The notes beneath the pieces are model-generated. The model was given only the letters and a program-made list of their open reading frames with translations. It was not told where the DNA came from and made no database searches. 64,000 bases of DNA. Source: Paramecium sonneborni. Lineage: Eukaryota; Ciliophora; Oligohymenophorea; Peniculida; Parameciidae. Both the position numbers and the translations under genes were made by a program. The stretch covers positions 147,892 to 211,891 of the forward strand of contig CAJJDN010000037.1 of NCBI GenBank assembly GCA_905182985.1, read 5' to 3'. This document shows positions 49,059 to 61,456 of the stretch, one piece after another (positions within the stretch are counted from its first letter, which is position 1; each line of letters begins with the position of its first letter).

Positions 49059-49923
49059 ATGTTGCAAATTGAATAAGCACTTGAAAAATGTGGAAATAAT
49101 GGTTGGTATTAAATACGATTATTCTTAATTTCATCACTTCTAACTTTTATCTTATCTGCTTCAATTATGAGTACAACTTATAACTATATTGTTCCATAAT
49201 TATATTGTGATGGTTAAGTAAATTTTATCCAAATAATAAGGTTTGTAATGAGAATCTAAAAACCTGTTCTGATAACAATTACTCAATTGATCCTAATTTT
49301 AAATACAAGAATATTGTAACAGAGTTCAATTTATTTTGTGAAAATAGAAAATACATTATGATTGCAAGTACAATCAATTTTCTAGGCTCAGTGATCGGTG
49401 GCTCAGTACTTAGCTAAATATCAGTATTTTAATTATATTAATAATTAGGATTAATGGGGAAGATATAAAACTCTGTTATTATCTTTAGTATTTACAAATT
49501 TTGGATTTATAGGAGCCTATTTAAGTACAACTATAATAGAACTTATTATATTTACTTTTATATTTGGTTTCTTTTAGATTGGTGTCTATATAATGATACC
49601 AGTGTTAATTAATGAAATCAGTGGATATGAGATCAAATAAAAATATTCGACTGGAACCTTAATTTTTTGGTGTTTAGGAGAGATTCTAATGGCTATTTTA
49701 TTTTATTTTATTGAAAATTGGAGAACCATTTAATTATTTATAATTGTAATCCCAGGCATCATTTCTCTAATATTAACATATGTTTTAGTTTAAGAAAGTC
49801 CAAGATTTTTGTATTAGAAAAAAGATTATGAATAAGTAAAAATAAAACTAAAATATTAATAGGTTCTTAAGATATTTCATTATATAGCAAAAGTAAATGG
49901 AAATTAATTTGATGATCAAACAT
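49059..49923 (+). pseudogene. truncated first copy of transporter gene
   Basis: This is the 5' half of the SLC22-like transporter that is complete at 50163-51752, cut by the N at 49924. It is an assembly truncation. Confidence 0.85.
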
Positions 49924-49924
49924 N
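49924..49924. other. single-base gap (N)
   Basis: An unknown base between two copies of the same 1103-bp block; it marks a contig join. Confidence 0.95.
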
Positions 49925-50162
49925 TAATAATATATTATAAAGATTAACATATTTATTCAAGTTGATATATTAATTTCTTACTTTAAAGAAGAGAAATCAA
50001 AATCTCTTTAAAAAAAATAGAATTATCTTTCCAAACTAATTTTTCATTTTATTTTTATGTGTATTTCAAATAAATAAGAAAAGATTTCAATTATTTTATA
50101 TTAGATCAATTTACATGGTTTATTATTATTAATTTACATTGCATACTTGATTTTACAATAAA

Positions 50163-50163
50163 A
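50163..50163 (+). other. start codon position of complete transporter
   Basis: The start used for the full-length transporter (first base of the ATG). It corresponds to 49059 in the truncated copy. The N-terminus MLQIEQALEKCGNNGWYQIR leads directly into the first membrane helix, so no upstream extension is needed. Confidence 0.6.
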
Positions 50164-51752
50164 TGTTGCAAATTGAATAAGCACTTGAAAAATGTGGAAA
50201 TAATGGTTGGTATTAAATACGATTATTCTTAATTTCATCACTTCTAACTTTTATCTTATCTGCTTCAATTATGAGTACAACTTATAACTATATTGTTCCA
50301 TAATTATATTGTGATGGTTAAGTAAATTTTATCCAAATAATAAGGTTTGTAATGAGAATCTAAAAACCTGTTCTGATAACAATTACTCAATTGATCCTAA
50401 TTTTAAATACAAGAATATTGTAACAGAGTTCAATTTATTTTGTGAAAATAGAAAATACATTATGATTGCAAGTACAATCAATTTTCTAGGCTCAGTGATC
50501 GGTGGCTCAGTACTTAGCTAAATATCAGTATTTTAATTATATTAATAATTAGGATTAATGGGGAAGATATAAAACTCTGTTATTATCTTTAGTATTTACA
50601 AATTTTGGATTTATAGGAGCCTATTTAAGTACAACTATAATAGAACTTATTATATTTACTTTTATATTTGGTTTCTTTTAGATTGGTGTCTATATAATGA
50701 TACCAGTGTTAATTAATGAAATCAGTGGATATGAGATCAAATAAAAATATTCGACTGGAACCTTAATTTTTTGGTGTTTAGGAGAGATTCTAATGGCTAT
50801 TTTATTTTATTTTATTGAAAATTGGAGAACCATTTAATTATTTATAATTGTAATCCCAGGCATCATTTCTCTAATATTAACATATGTTTTAGTTTAAGAA
50901 AGTCCAAGATTTTTGTATTAGAAAAAAGATTATGAATAAGTAAAAATAAAACTAAAATATTAATAGGTTCTTAAGATATTTCATTATATAGCAAAAGTAA
51001 ATGGAAATTAATTTGATGATCAAACATTAGAACATTCTTAAATTAGTAGTGTTAGAAACAATTATTCAGTTTTCGATTTGTTTACTTTAAGACAATTTGC
51101 ATCTTCTTCATTTGGATTTATATTAATTTCATATGCTTTACATTTAATATATTATGGGGGATAGTTTGTGTTATAAGAAATTTCAATTGGAAATATGATT
51201 TACAAATTAGGTATATTTTTAGGAATTAGTGAATTAATTGGTTATTCTTCAATCACTTATTTAATTCCTAAATTATAAAGAACATATTATTAAAAACTTT
51301 TCTTTTGTATTTAAATTTTAGGATGTCTATCATTTTTATATTATGGAATTACTTCATACTAACTTCAATGTCAGAGATGTGTTGAAGAAATAATAGTAAT
51401 ATCACTTGTAAATAAATATATTATTTAGTGTTGTTTGATAAGATTCTTTAATGCTTTTGGATTTGGGCTATTAAGATAACACAGTCTTGAAATTTATCCG
51501 ACTTAAATAAGAGGGACAGGTTCTGGATTTCTATTCACAATAGGAATTTTAGGATCATTTTCATCATCCTATATAATTGCATTAGCTAACTATCTCTAAT
51601 TTAATTAAGTAGCTTTTTTGGGAATATGTTCATTTTGTGGAATAATTGGAGCTTTTTTAACTTAAGAGACATTTAAAAAAGGAATGATTGAAGAAATAGA
51701 TGAGTCTAATAAGATATAAAATTAATATGATGAAATATTCAAAGCTAAATGA
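50163..51752 (+). CDS. SLC22-like MFS organic solute transporter
   Basis: About 513 residues with roughly twelve membrane helices in the major facilitator pattern. The layout resembles SLC22/organic cation transporters: helix 1 (LFLISSLLTFILSASI), a long extracellular loop with several Cys (VCNENLKTCSDNN; FNLFCENRKY), helix 2 (ASTINFLGSVIGGSVLS) and a loop DQWGRYKT fitting the MFS loop 2-3 D-x-x-G-R motif. The central cytosolic loop and second half are typical, including EIYPTQIRGTGSGF, the R-G-T-G motif of helix 11. Introns: 50322-50344, 50528-50552. The substrate cannot be told from sequence. Confidence 0.82.
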
Positions 51753-51796
51753 AGTTTTGATTGATATATTAGAATAAATAAAGTATTTAAGTATAT

Positions 51797-53212
51797 TCAA
51801 TTTTAATCTTCAATCAGAAAATCATTTTCTTTCATATATCTAGTAATATTTTAAAATTAATTAATATTGCCTGTATATTTGTATAATTAAAGATGTTTTC
51901 TAAAATAAAAGATAAAATATACCTATTATATTCTCTAACATCCTGCCAATCTCTCATTCCTAACAAATATCTATATAAATGATTTAGCTCATCGTCTTAT
52001 TCATTATCATAAAAAGGGATGACGGGTATCCCGTTATCAATTTACCAAGAGAAATTACAAGAAGAATTATCAATTAAAGCAATTCTCCCTAAATTTCTAT
52101 TAAGTATTCTTAGATCTTTAATATGTACTCCTCCTGATGTTAAAATACAAGATTCTCTATAAACTCTATGTGCAAATATATCATTATTTGGATCTAAATA
52201 ATCAATTACACTTTTTGCATATATTTTATTCGAAGCTGTAAATACTATTAATTCAAAATCTTTGGACAATTTTTTAAGTATTTCTATAGCATTTGGTCGA
52301 ACATTAATTTTAGCTAATACTTACTGTTTTTTATTGAAGTTAACAGTTATTATAGCATCATATAATTTATGATCTCTTTCATTACAATGTATTAAGGTTT
52401 CATCTAAATCAAATACTAAAGTTATAGAATCTACAATTAATTTATAAAAGGATCATACTTTTATATTTTTTTAATTTTTCTAATTTAACTTCCTTTGCTT
52501 TTATGTCATTATAATTAATAGGCTTTAACTTTGTGCCAATACTCAATTCTTAACATAATTATTTAAAATGTTTTCGATATAATCTTGTAAAATAATCATT
52601 TTTATTTTATTATGTAATGGCTTGCTTAACTTTAAAAATATAATATATTTCTTCTTATTATTTATCTTTTTTTTATTCTAATTAATCGTCTAAAGTTTAA
52701 GGAAATTCAAAAGTTCCCATTCTAGGTGTGTTTGGTTTTGAATTAGCTAATTTTTTATTCATTAAGGAATCATAAAGTTTTTCTACAATTCCATCATTTC
52801 TTAAGGTATCTGAAGATTGTCTAATATGTTAAGTTTTTGGTTTATCATTTATAGATGTTGGTAATAAATCATGTGAGAATTTGTGCTGATGTTTAGATTT
52901 AACTTAAGTGTCAAAATTTTAAATTTTAAACTTAGAGTTACTTTATTAATTTTCATTTTCTTGGTGAGATTTTAAATTAACTTAGCTTGAATTTAATTCT
53001 TCTTTTTTAGATATATATTCTTGAAACTTTTTAATTGCTTAACTTAATTCATTCTATGTAAGTTAAGTCCCTTTTTATTAACTGTTACCTTTATCAATTT
53101 ATTATTTTAAGAATTATTAAGTGAATTATGTATTTGAAGGATTAATGGGCATTACATAGTCTAAATTTCGATTTTTAAATTTCTCTCCAGGTTTCTGAAA
53201 TAGCTAAATCAT
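51797..53212 (-). CDS. SCP/FCP1-like CTD phosphatase (HAD family)
   Basis: A 454-residue protein with a long Gln/Ser/Lys-rich N-terminal half and a C-terminal HAD phosphatase domain of the SCP/NIF type. Motif I FDLDETLIHCN carries the nucleophile and acid Asp residues; motif II is VFTASNKIYAKSVIDYLD; the later block GGVHIKDLRILNRNLGRIAL with IDNSS is motif III-like, followed by GIPVIPFYDNEDDEL. Such enzymes dephosphorylate the RNA polymerase II CTD or other phosphoproteins. The N-terminal half is in one frame with the catalytic part, so it is one gene. Introns: 51900-51922, 52431-52458. Confidence 0.85.
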
Positions 53213-53237
53213 CTCATTTTATTACATAAAATTAAAA

Positions 53238-55141
53238 ATGAGTAAAATTAAAGTGATGAGCGTAACAGGTAATCCAGATTTATTACACTTCAAAAATTTG
53301 CAATTGACAGAACGCAAAAAGACTTACGAGATCTAAGAAATGCATGAAGTAGGATCATTTATAATAATTAAGTCTGAATATGATCATCAAGTGAAACTGC
53401 TAAAAAGGGATGCTTCTTTAAGAATTTAAATTAAGAAATTACAACCTCTTTGTAATTAAGAACCATTTACTATGGATGACTCATTTATGTCTAAAACAAT
53501 TAAAAGGTTTATAAAATTAATAAAAATAAGACCCTTGTTATTAATTTAAAATGGTACTCCTACAGTACATTCAAATCGTAGAATTAAATTTACTTAGTCA
53601 ATGATTAGTTAAGCTTATGAATCTTAATTAAGATTTTTTAATTAGAGAAAGAATAGTAATTATTTTATCAATTTTAGCTTATGTATAAATGATGTTATCC
53701 ATTGATGATTAACTCTATCCAGTTATTATAGAAATGTTTAATGAATTTGCTCCAAAAGCTTGTGAAAATTTCACCAAATTCTGTGAAGGTGTCAATATTG
53801 AAGGTTAATTCTATTCTTATAAAAAAAGTAAATTTACAAAATACAAGCCCAATGGTATTATTTGTAATTAATTTGCTTTTTAGGTTTTATTTAAGGAGGT
53901 TAATTTGATAAAAAGATATCAATTTATGGAGGATATTTTGAAGATGAATCTTATGCATTAAAACATGATTGTGAAGGTATTATTGGATTTGCTAATGATG
54001 GATTTCAACATACAAATCATTCTTAGTTTTATATTACTTTAGCACCTATGCCTTTTTTTGATTATAAAAGAGTAGCTTTTGGTAAAATCATAAGAGGAAT
54101 GAAATAAATATTAAAAGTATTGAAATAAGAATAACATTCTGATATTGTTATATATGATTGTGGTCGTTATGATCATTAAGCTTAAATTAAATTAAAATTA
54201 GAAAAATTTACTGATGATTTTTATTCTAATTTACCAGAAAATGCTCAATCTTTTAATAAATTTATAGAAGCAGAACAACTCAAACATAATGAAGCTTCAG
54301 GTGATTTCACTTAATTAGTTAAATATCTTGTTGAATAAATGAGAATAATTTCTAAATTTGTATATTCATTAACAGGTCTTAAAAAAGCAATATAATAATT
54401 AAATGAATCCTTTGTTAAAACATAATATTGTTAAATTCTATATATTTTAGATAATTAATAAACTTTGTTAGCAGATAATTAATAATCAAAATATATTGTT
54501 GCCTTTAGGGCTGTTGATGGTACAGATTCTTGTAGAGCATCAGCATTTATAATATTTAAAAAATAAACTACAATTTTTAAGTAAGTTACTTTGAATGATT
54601 TCAAATAATAAGCTGAATAAATTTCATCTATGGGTTATTGTGTTTATGGTTAAACTACATAACTTGTATTTGGAACTGGATATAATTTAAGTATGTTTAC
54701 ACTTCATAACAATGAATTTAAGTTATAATAATAAGAGTAAATCAAATTAATATATTAAATAGATTACAAATTCCAAAAAAAGAAACCTTCTTTAGTACTA
54801 ATATCAAAGATGATTTCTTACAAAACAAAATTATTATCAATCTTCCAACTAAAAATATGAGATATACAGATAGTATTTTTACGACTCTACATCGAGTAGT
54901 ACGTTTAGGAGGATTAGCAATGTATAAAGAAGTTACCATTTTTGAAGCGATCATTTGTGCATTCACTCTTGCTAGATCATGGGGATGGTCATTTTGTGAT
55001 GGAACAAGTAATATTTAGATCTATTTTATAGCTACTTTTAATCAAATTAAAATTAGAGATATAAAATAGCTAACATATCTTTATTTAGGTTAATAAAAAT
55101 GGATTTAAAAAATTGAAAATCATTTCCTATCCATAGTTTGA
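53238..55141 (+). CDS. cyclophilin-FBPase-like fusion protein
   Basis: About 600-608 residues in one spliced frame. Residues 1-140 are unrecognised. A cyclophilin domain (about 145-295) shows EFAPKACENFTKFCEG, NGFIQGGQFDKK, a Q-F-Y-I-T-L strand (HSQFYITLAPMPFFD) and VAFGKIIRGMK. An FBPase-like domain follows (about 325-600): NEASGDFTQLVKYLVEQMRI, KYIVAFRAVDGTDS, SSMGYCVYGQTTQLVFGTGY, and YTDSIFTTLHRVVRLGGLAM. The FBPase metal motif D-P-L-D-G-S-S is altered to R-A-V-D-G-T-D, and the upstream E-E pair is missing, so that half is probably inactive. Introns: 53656-53677, 53855-53883, 54737-54762 and probably 55008-55031. Confidence 0.8.
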
Positions 55142-55457
55142 TTAGATTATTTTATCTGTGTTAATAATACAATCAATATTATTATAGAGAGAGCTAATTA
55201 AATAGAGAGTATTTCTTATTTATTTTTAATAATATAAAAAATATAAATGTTTACATTTTTATTGATTTACTTTTAATATTTTTCTTTTTATTTCAAAAAT
55301 AGACATTAAACAATCTCTAAAGATGTTTTATTCTTTTCATTTTTCATTAATATAATATATTAATAATTTTAAATCAAAATTACAAACATTTTAATTATTA
55401 GATAATAAATCTTTGAACTAGCGCTCATTTCTTATATTAAATTTAAAATTCAAATTT
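55142..55457. other. intergenic stretch, nothing supported
   Basis: About 315 bp of AT-rich sequence upstream of the HMG-box gene; no frame or site stands out. Confidence 0.4.
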
Positions 55458-56073
55458 ATGGATTATATTTCTGACGAAGCCATGTAATGTATGCCTAAAA
55501 AAGCATAAAATGCATATTTGATTTATAGAAGTGAGGTTTACGATGAAGTTAAGAAGAAAAATTAAGATAAAAGTATGACAGAATTAACTTAAGTTATTTC
55601 ATAAATGTGGAATGATTTAGATAAAAAAAAAAAAGAAGTATTATTCAATTTTAATATAGAAATATGAAAACGAAAAAGAGAAAGCTTAAAACTAATATAA
55701 AAAAGATTATGAAGCTTGGTTGAAGAAATTTAAATTAGATGATGAGAAAGTCAAAGAGTGCTTAAAAGAATTAAAATAAGAAAAGAAAAAGCATAAAAAG
55801 GGTTCAAAAAAAGTGACTAAAGCAAATAAAGATGATGATGAAAGTGAAGATGAAGATGAATAAAGAATTCAATAAATTAAGAATAAAAATTCTAAAAAGG
55901 AATAAAAAGAAGTTAAAGAAACTAAGGAGACAAAAGAAACAAAGGAAAAGGAAAAATAAAAGTAAAATTAGAAAGAAAAGGAAAAAGAAAAAGAATAAAA
56001 AGAATAAAAAGAATAAAAAGAATAAAAAGAATAAAAAGAATAAAAAGAATAAAAAGGAAATAAGAAAAAATGA
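55458..56073 (+). CDS. HMG-box protein with (EQK)n tail
   Basis: A 197-residue chromatin-type protein. The N-terminal HMG box reads PKKAQNAYLIYRSEVYDEVK, then SMTELTQVISQMWNDLDKKK and YENEKEKAQNQYKKDYEAWL, which is the canonical three-helix order; it should bend DNA non-specifically. A 22-nt intron (55638-55659) sits between helix 2 and helix 3. The tail is Lys-rich with an acidic patch (DDDESEDEDEQ) and ends in seven Glu-Gln-Lys triplets encoded by a 9-bp tandem repeat, then GNKKK. The long charge-rich frames on both strands here are by-products of this repeat. Confidence 0.85.
55993..56055 (+). repeat. seven tandem copies of a 9-bp unit
   Basis: GAATAAAAA is repeated seven times without variation inside the HMG-box gene, encoding Glu-Gln-Lys with TAA as Gln. 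The repeat is prone to expansion or contraction and keeps frame whatever the copy number. Confidence 0.9.
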
Positions 56074-56181
56074 TTTAATTTTCATATCCATAATAATTCA
56101 TTATTTTTATATCTAGCAATTTTTTTTATTTAAAAAATAATTTTTTCTCATAATTTTTTTTAGAATCAATTATTATTTGAT

Positions 56182-56852
56182 ATGTTTTAAATATTATCAT
56201 TTTTTGATATTGAATTTGCTCCTAAAAATGATTTTCAATTAAATTTGATATTTAATCTACTGATTGCATAATCTAGCTTAGAAAATTTATTAAATTAAAA
56301 TACTTATTAATTAAACTAAACATTTATGTTAAATCCTAATAAAATATTTTAGAGATTGAGTATTAAAATATTGTATCTTTATGTCTATTGATTATTACTA
56401 ATCTAGATTGTGATCTTAAATTTCCTAATACGCCTTAGTTTGAAATATTTATTCTTAAAATATTAGCAGAATTATCAATAAATTCATTAATTGATGAATC
56501 ATAAAATTAAATGTATTCATAATTTAAATTTTCATAATATCTATTTATTTAAATAAATTATTATAAAAATGCTTTGTATCATGTAAAATTCAAGTATATA
56601 GTTCAATAATATATGGAGCAAAATGATCAATATTAATTAAAAATTAAGTTGAAAAAATGCATAATTTCAAAAAATATGATTTTATATTAAAAGAATTTCT
56701 ATTTCAAAAAAGTTTTTCATTTCAAGATTTAAATATATAATGGTTAAATGTTATATATAAAATAAATTTTGAGAGTAGCAGACAAAAATCCTTAATTTAA
56801 TTTAAGAGATTAAAAGTGGTTATCATTTTTTAATTATTTCGTTTTTTTTTGA
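56182..56852 (+). CDS. probable hypothetical gene, exons unresolved
   Basis: Two plus-strand frames have strong coding character. The first, from MFQILSFFDIEFAPKNDFQL, continues through QSSLENLLNQNTYQLNQ. The second starts near 56350 with EIEYQNIVSLCLLIITNLDC and continues through NTPQFEIFILKILAELSINS, finishing at TGA 56850-56852. A short intron should join them near 56320-56370, but no GT..AG pair of usual size gives a clean junction. No family is recognised; the product looks helical. Confidence 0.4.
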
Positions 56853-57163
56853 ATTAATTCATTGAAAAATCGATTGAAACGATTAGGATTTCTTTGAAAA
56901 TGTTATTTCTACATGGTTTAATTGTATGGAATACATAAATAATATTTAACTTAAGTTTAACAAATAAAAATATTAAAAGAATGAGAATAAAATTTATATT
57001 TTATATAATATTTCAACATTTCTATTGATTTGAAAAAGATAGAATAGTTTGATTATAATTCAGTAAATAAAATAAATTGGGAAATGTATTAATATATTAT
57101 AATATGTTTGTTATATCGATATAAATTTCAATAAATATTTTATTATTTCTTCTAAGTTAATTT
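56853..57163. other. intergenic stretch, nothing supported
   Basis: About 310 bp of AT-rich sequence upstream of the channel gene, with no coding frame or distinct site. Confidence 0.4.
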
Positions 57164-59750
57164 ATGCAATTGATAGGTAATATTTATTTAATTTTGTAAA
57201 GATAAAGCATAAGACTATGACTCAAATGGTCGATTAAATTAAAGGAAATTAATAAGCATAATATGTGAAACTAATAAAGAGGCAAGAGATTATTTATATT
57301 TTTTGAAATAAAGAGAAGAGGAAGAACAATAATCAATGCCTAAAAATGAAGGTTTTTCAATATTAATAAAAACAATAATGGAAGTATCTAATCCGACCTC
57401 TACCTTTAGAATAATTTGGGAATCAATAAGCATGTTATTTATTTTTGTATAAATGATATACATTCCAATGGCATTATCATTTTCTATAGAAAATAAAATA
57501 GGAATGGAAATTGTAAATGATATAATGGATATCTTTTTTGTAATAGATATGCTACTAAATTTTCGATTAGCATATTATCAAAAGTAACCAAAAATCTTAT
57601 ATTATAAGTGGAAAATTGGAGTATCGCTTAAAATATATAGCATTAAATTATCTAAAATTATGGTTTTGGATAGATGTGATTGCAGTTCTTCCTTTTGATT
57701 TAATGATAGGAAATGATGATAATTCATCAACACAAATATTAAAAATAGTAAGATTATTTAAATTTGTGAAAATTGTACGTCTTTTAAGAGTTTTAAAATT
57801 AGGAAGGATTTTAATAAAAATAGAAGGTATAAATAATATCAGATAATAGAGACATTTTCAATAGAATAAACACTTTAAGCAATAATATAATTCTTAAAAA
57901 TAACTGCAATGATATTATGTATAGCACATTGGATAGCTTGTATTTGGAATATAGTAGAATTTGTTGATGAATAAGTAGAATAAACATGGATGATATAATA
58001 TGGTATACATGATGCTCCTTGGGAAGTCAAATACATTACAACATTTTATTTTAGTATAACTACAATGATAACAGTTGGATATGGTGATATAAGTCCTAAT
58101 ACAAATTTAGAAATGATTTTTGGTATTATTGTGATGGTATTATCTTCTGGAATTTTTGGATATAGTATGTCAAGCTTGATGTTCATCATTTAAGGAGAAG
58201 ATTAAAGTATTGCTGAAATTAAGCAATAGAATTAAAAAATCATTAAGTAAATATTACAATAAATTAGATAGATATATTAAATAGAAAAGTATACCAAAAT
58301 AATTATAAATTAGAGTTAAGAACTATTTGGAATGGCTAGAAGGATCTGCTTAAGTTGCTAAAAATTCATAAATGGTAATATTAAATAATTTATCTTCAAA
58401 TTTACATACTGAGGTTTTGACTTTATTACATGGTAGAATCTTAAAATAAGTTAATTTAATTAGTAGAGAATTCTCTTCATAATTGAGAAATAAATTAATT
58501 TATGTTTTGAAAGAACATCTATTAGGTCCTGAAGAGTATGTATTTAAAGAAAATTAAGTAGACAGTAATTTATTATACTTTATTTAAAATGGTTAAGTTG
58601 AAATATGTTTAACAAAAAGAGAGTTTTCATTAAAATTATTAAGTAAAGGTGATAATTTTGGAGAAATTAGTTTTTTTAGTAAAAGTCCTAGAACAGCAAG
58701 TGCTAAAACTCTTGATTTTGTTAATTTAATGAGTTTAAGTAGAAAAGATTTATGGGAATAGGCACATGATTTGGATTCAGATTTAGAGAAACTTTTTTAT
58801 ATAAAAAATTGTGTAGATGTTGAAAATTCATTAAAACCATTAAGATTAAGATGTTATATATGTGATAGACCACATCATATCGCAAGAAATTGCACTATAA
58901 TGCATTATAGGGTTAGAAGATTAAAAGTTATTGAAGATTACTTAAAATAAAAAAATTATAGAGTTAAAGATTTTAAAAGAAGATATGGAAAATCCTTAAT
59001 TTCTTCATCTTAAATTATTAATTCAAAATCTGATGCATTATTCAGATATCGATATCTATAATTAAAATAAATTGTAAAAAATACAAAACAGATAGAAAAT
59101 TTCGATGAATCTGCACCTGATTAATCAAAATTATCAACCTAAATTGAAGAAAATAATTTTAACCTTGATAAACATCGTGATTATTCTGAATTTTATTCTG
59201 AGTTTAATCCATCTAAAATCATTTCTTAAATAAATAAATAATCTGAATTAAAATTATAAGAAATTAGAGAAGAAAAAGAATAAATAGCTATCAAATTTAG
59301 ATAAAATTGGATGAATGGAAGAAAATAAAAACTTTTATAAATTGCTCCTCCAAGATAAACAAAATTATCATTTGAGACTTAAAAGCTTTTTACATCTGAT
59401 ATATAACCTATTAGTTTTTCTGAAGATTCCTCTAGTTCTCATTCATCTTTTAATTTATTAACCAAAAAAAGTGTTAGAGGAAAAAGACTTTTAGATATAT
59501 AAACGCAGAAATAATTATTGTATGTATTTTGAAATCTATTAAATATAGAGTAAAAAGATCAACATCTCGTTCCTAGTTAGAAAAATTTCTTCTAAAAAAA
59601 TAAAGTTCAATCGAATTCAAACCAAATAAAATTAAAAGATAGGTTTCATTGCAAGTTAAAAATAACCGTAATACTCCTTTGGAAATCCAATAATTTAAAA
59701 ATACTAATCTTAAACTCTTAATCATTAACAAATATTTAGTCTTCAAATGA
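57164..59750 (+). CDS. cyclic nucleotide-gated K+ channel (EAG/HCN type)
   Basis: An 819-residue six-helix channel. S1 (IWESISMLFIFVQMIYI), S2/S3 (MDIFFVIDMLLNFRLAYYQ), and S4 with regular basic residues (VRLFKFVKIVRLLRVLKLGR) are followed by S5 (ITAMILCIAHWIACIWNIV), a pore with the K+ filter TTMITVGYGD, and S6. A C-linker and a cNMP-binding domain follow (about 420-510; GDNFGEISFFSKSPRTASAK holds the Glu/Arg cassette). Just after it lies a zinc knuckle, CYICDRPHHIARNC. The tail is long and Ser/Lys/Gln-rich. Five introns: 57177-57201, 57584-57608, 57827-57849, 58289-58313, 59520-59548. Likely sets ciliary or membrane K+ conductance under cAMP/cGMP control. Confidence 0.88.
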
Positions 59751-60042
59751 ATATAATTTTATGTATAACTGTATTTATATTTAATTCAGACTGCTCAAAT
59801 ACAATAAAATAAAAATTTTTCATATTCATTTATATTATTAAATTAAAAACAATAAAGCAAGGATAATCTCGATTTTATTCCAGATAAAAAAGTTGTCAAT
59901 TCTAAAGAGAAATGAAAGAAAATTAATTCTTCATATTAAATTATGAATTTTATGGTAAATATTCTGTTTTCAATTTTTAAATCACTAATTACTAGACTAT
60001 TTATTCTTAATAAAATTATTTTATACAGTAGCTAAATTTACT

Positions 60043-61262
60043 ATGTAATAGAAGCTAGAAAAATAAGAAATCACCAGAGGTTAATCCTTTACTTTTGAAA
60101 ATGAAGGACAAAATATTTATTATTATTCAGTCGCAAGACCTTTACCAAATAACATTATTGATGACCTAATCATTTGTTCAAAAATTAAAAAGCTTTTACT
60201 ATGTTAATTACCTAAAGTTTGGTTTATAATGGCTAGTACAACTGCTTATCTAGTTGTTGAAAAGCATTAAAAGTTTGTGACTTCTAATTTTATTTTAGAC
60301 ATCTTTATATATAGTTGGTTATCTAATGAATTATAAAACTTAGAATAAGAGTTATTAAATAGAATGAATAGACTAAAAGTTGAAATTTAAAAACTTCATC
60401 GATTAATTGATATATTTTCTTATGAGATAATTTTTATAGAAAAAGAAATGTCTCACTCTAACACTATACAATCATAATTGCTATATTATAAGAATTGCAT
60501 ATAGCCATTAATTGTATTTCGAGAAAAAGGAATAAGTGACAATAAATCACTTATTAAACGAATTGATGAATTAAATATTGATGACGATAGCAAGGATTCA
60601 ACATTATCATCTTCATAAATATCTCAGAATTCTTCTAAAAAAGAAGTTGATAGAAGCAAAACTGATATAAAAGAAATAGCATCAATAGTTCAAAATACTA
60701 AAATGAGAAAGTTTTCTAAGTAAATGGAAAAAATGAGCGAAAATTTATTTTCAGATTTAATAAAATTTAATGTTGAAAATTAATAATGGCAAATTGCACG
60801 ATAATTTGTTGTAATTATTATTGAAACAACAGTCAAGTCAGATTGCGATATGAAAACAATTGAAAAGGTAAGATTTATTGAACCTGCTTAGCTTTTTTAC
60901 AAAAAGGCTTTATAAGTATGGATATTAACTAACTAAACTCAATTTGATAAAAATTAAAAGTCTCATTTAAGAAATTGTAAAGTATTAATCTTCTTTAATA
61001 TAGATATCATTTGGTTCATATTTATGTAAAATAAAATGTTATCTTGGTCAATTTTGGAAAGAGGAATTGATTATTCCTCTACACAAAGTTTTTTAGTTAG
61101 CAGAGTAAATTTATCCTAAAGTCTAGAATGAGCCAAGTCTTATCGAGGTAATAGTTCTTTTGAAAATAGTAAATTACTACTTTTACAATTCTTTTCAAAG
61201 AAAAAATTTTAGAACTATGGGAATAAAATTTGTCTCTATTCAAATAATTGATGTTAAATTGA
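60043..61262 (+). CDS. hypothetical helical protein, about 390 aa
   Basis: I do not recognise this gene. The start MQQKLEKQEITRGQSFTFEN leads into a region with VARPLPNNIIDDLIICSKIK, then a coiled coil (ELLNRMNRLKVEIQKLHRLI), an acidic Ser-rich linker and a helical C-terminus ending LELWEQNLSLFKQLMLN. Two introns (60982-61003, 61148-61169) are needed; a third (60868-60891, in frame) is optional. Without them the frame stops at 61131. There is no membrane segment or catalytic motif. Confidence 0.6.
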
Positions 61263-61456
61263 TAACTTATTGCAATTAATTAAGAAGTTATTTATTACAT
61301 AATATATAAATATTGTTTATTCTTCTCTAATATAAATTTTTAACTTAAAATAATTCAAAGTAATTATTTTATTTTGATTTTAAAGTTTTGTATTAAAAAT
61401 TATTAAATTCATTCAAAATTATTAAAACTCCGTCAATTTTGATAATTGATGATACG

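Larger units (their letters stand above)
48821..51027. repeat. direct duplication of 1103 bp flanking a single N
   Basis: Bases 48821-49923 recur at 49925-51027 with constant offset 1104. The block spans 238 bp upstream and the first 865 bp of the transporter gene; only the second copy continues to the end of the gene. Same artefact pattern as the two other N positions. Confidence 0.9.

Noticed and set aside
55804..56116. Long charged or Phe/Leu-rich frames on both strands
   Set aside because: These are other-frame readings of the (GAATAAAAA)n repeat and Lys-rich tail of the HMG-box gene.
57616..57846. Separate small protein with an S4-like helix
   Set aside because: It is one exon of the K+ channel gene, bounded by introns ending at 57608 and starting at 57827.
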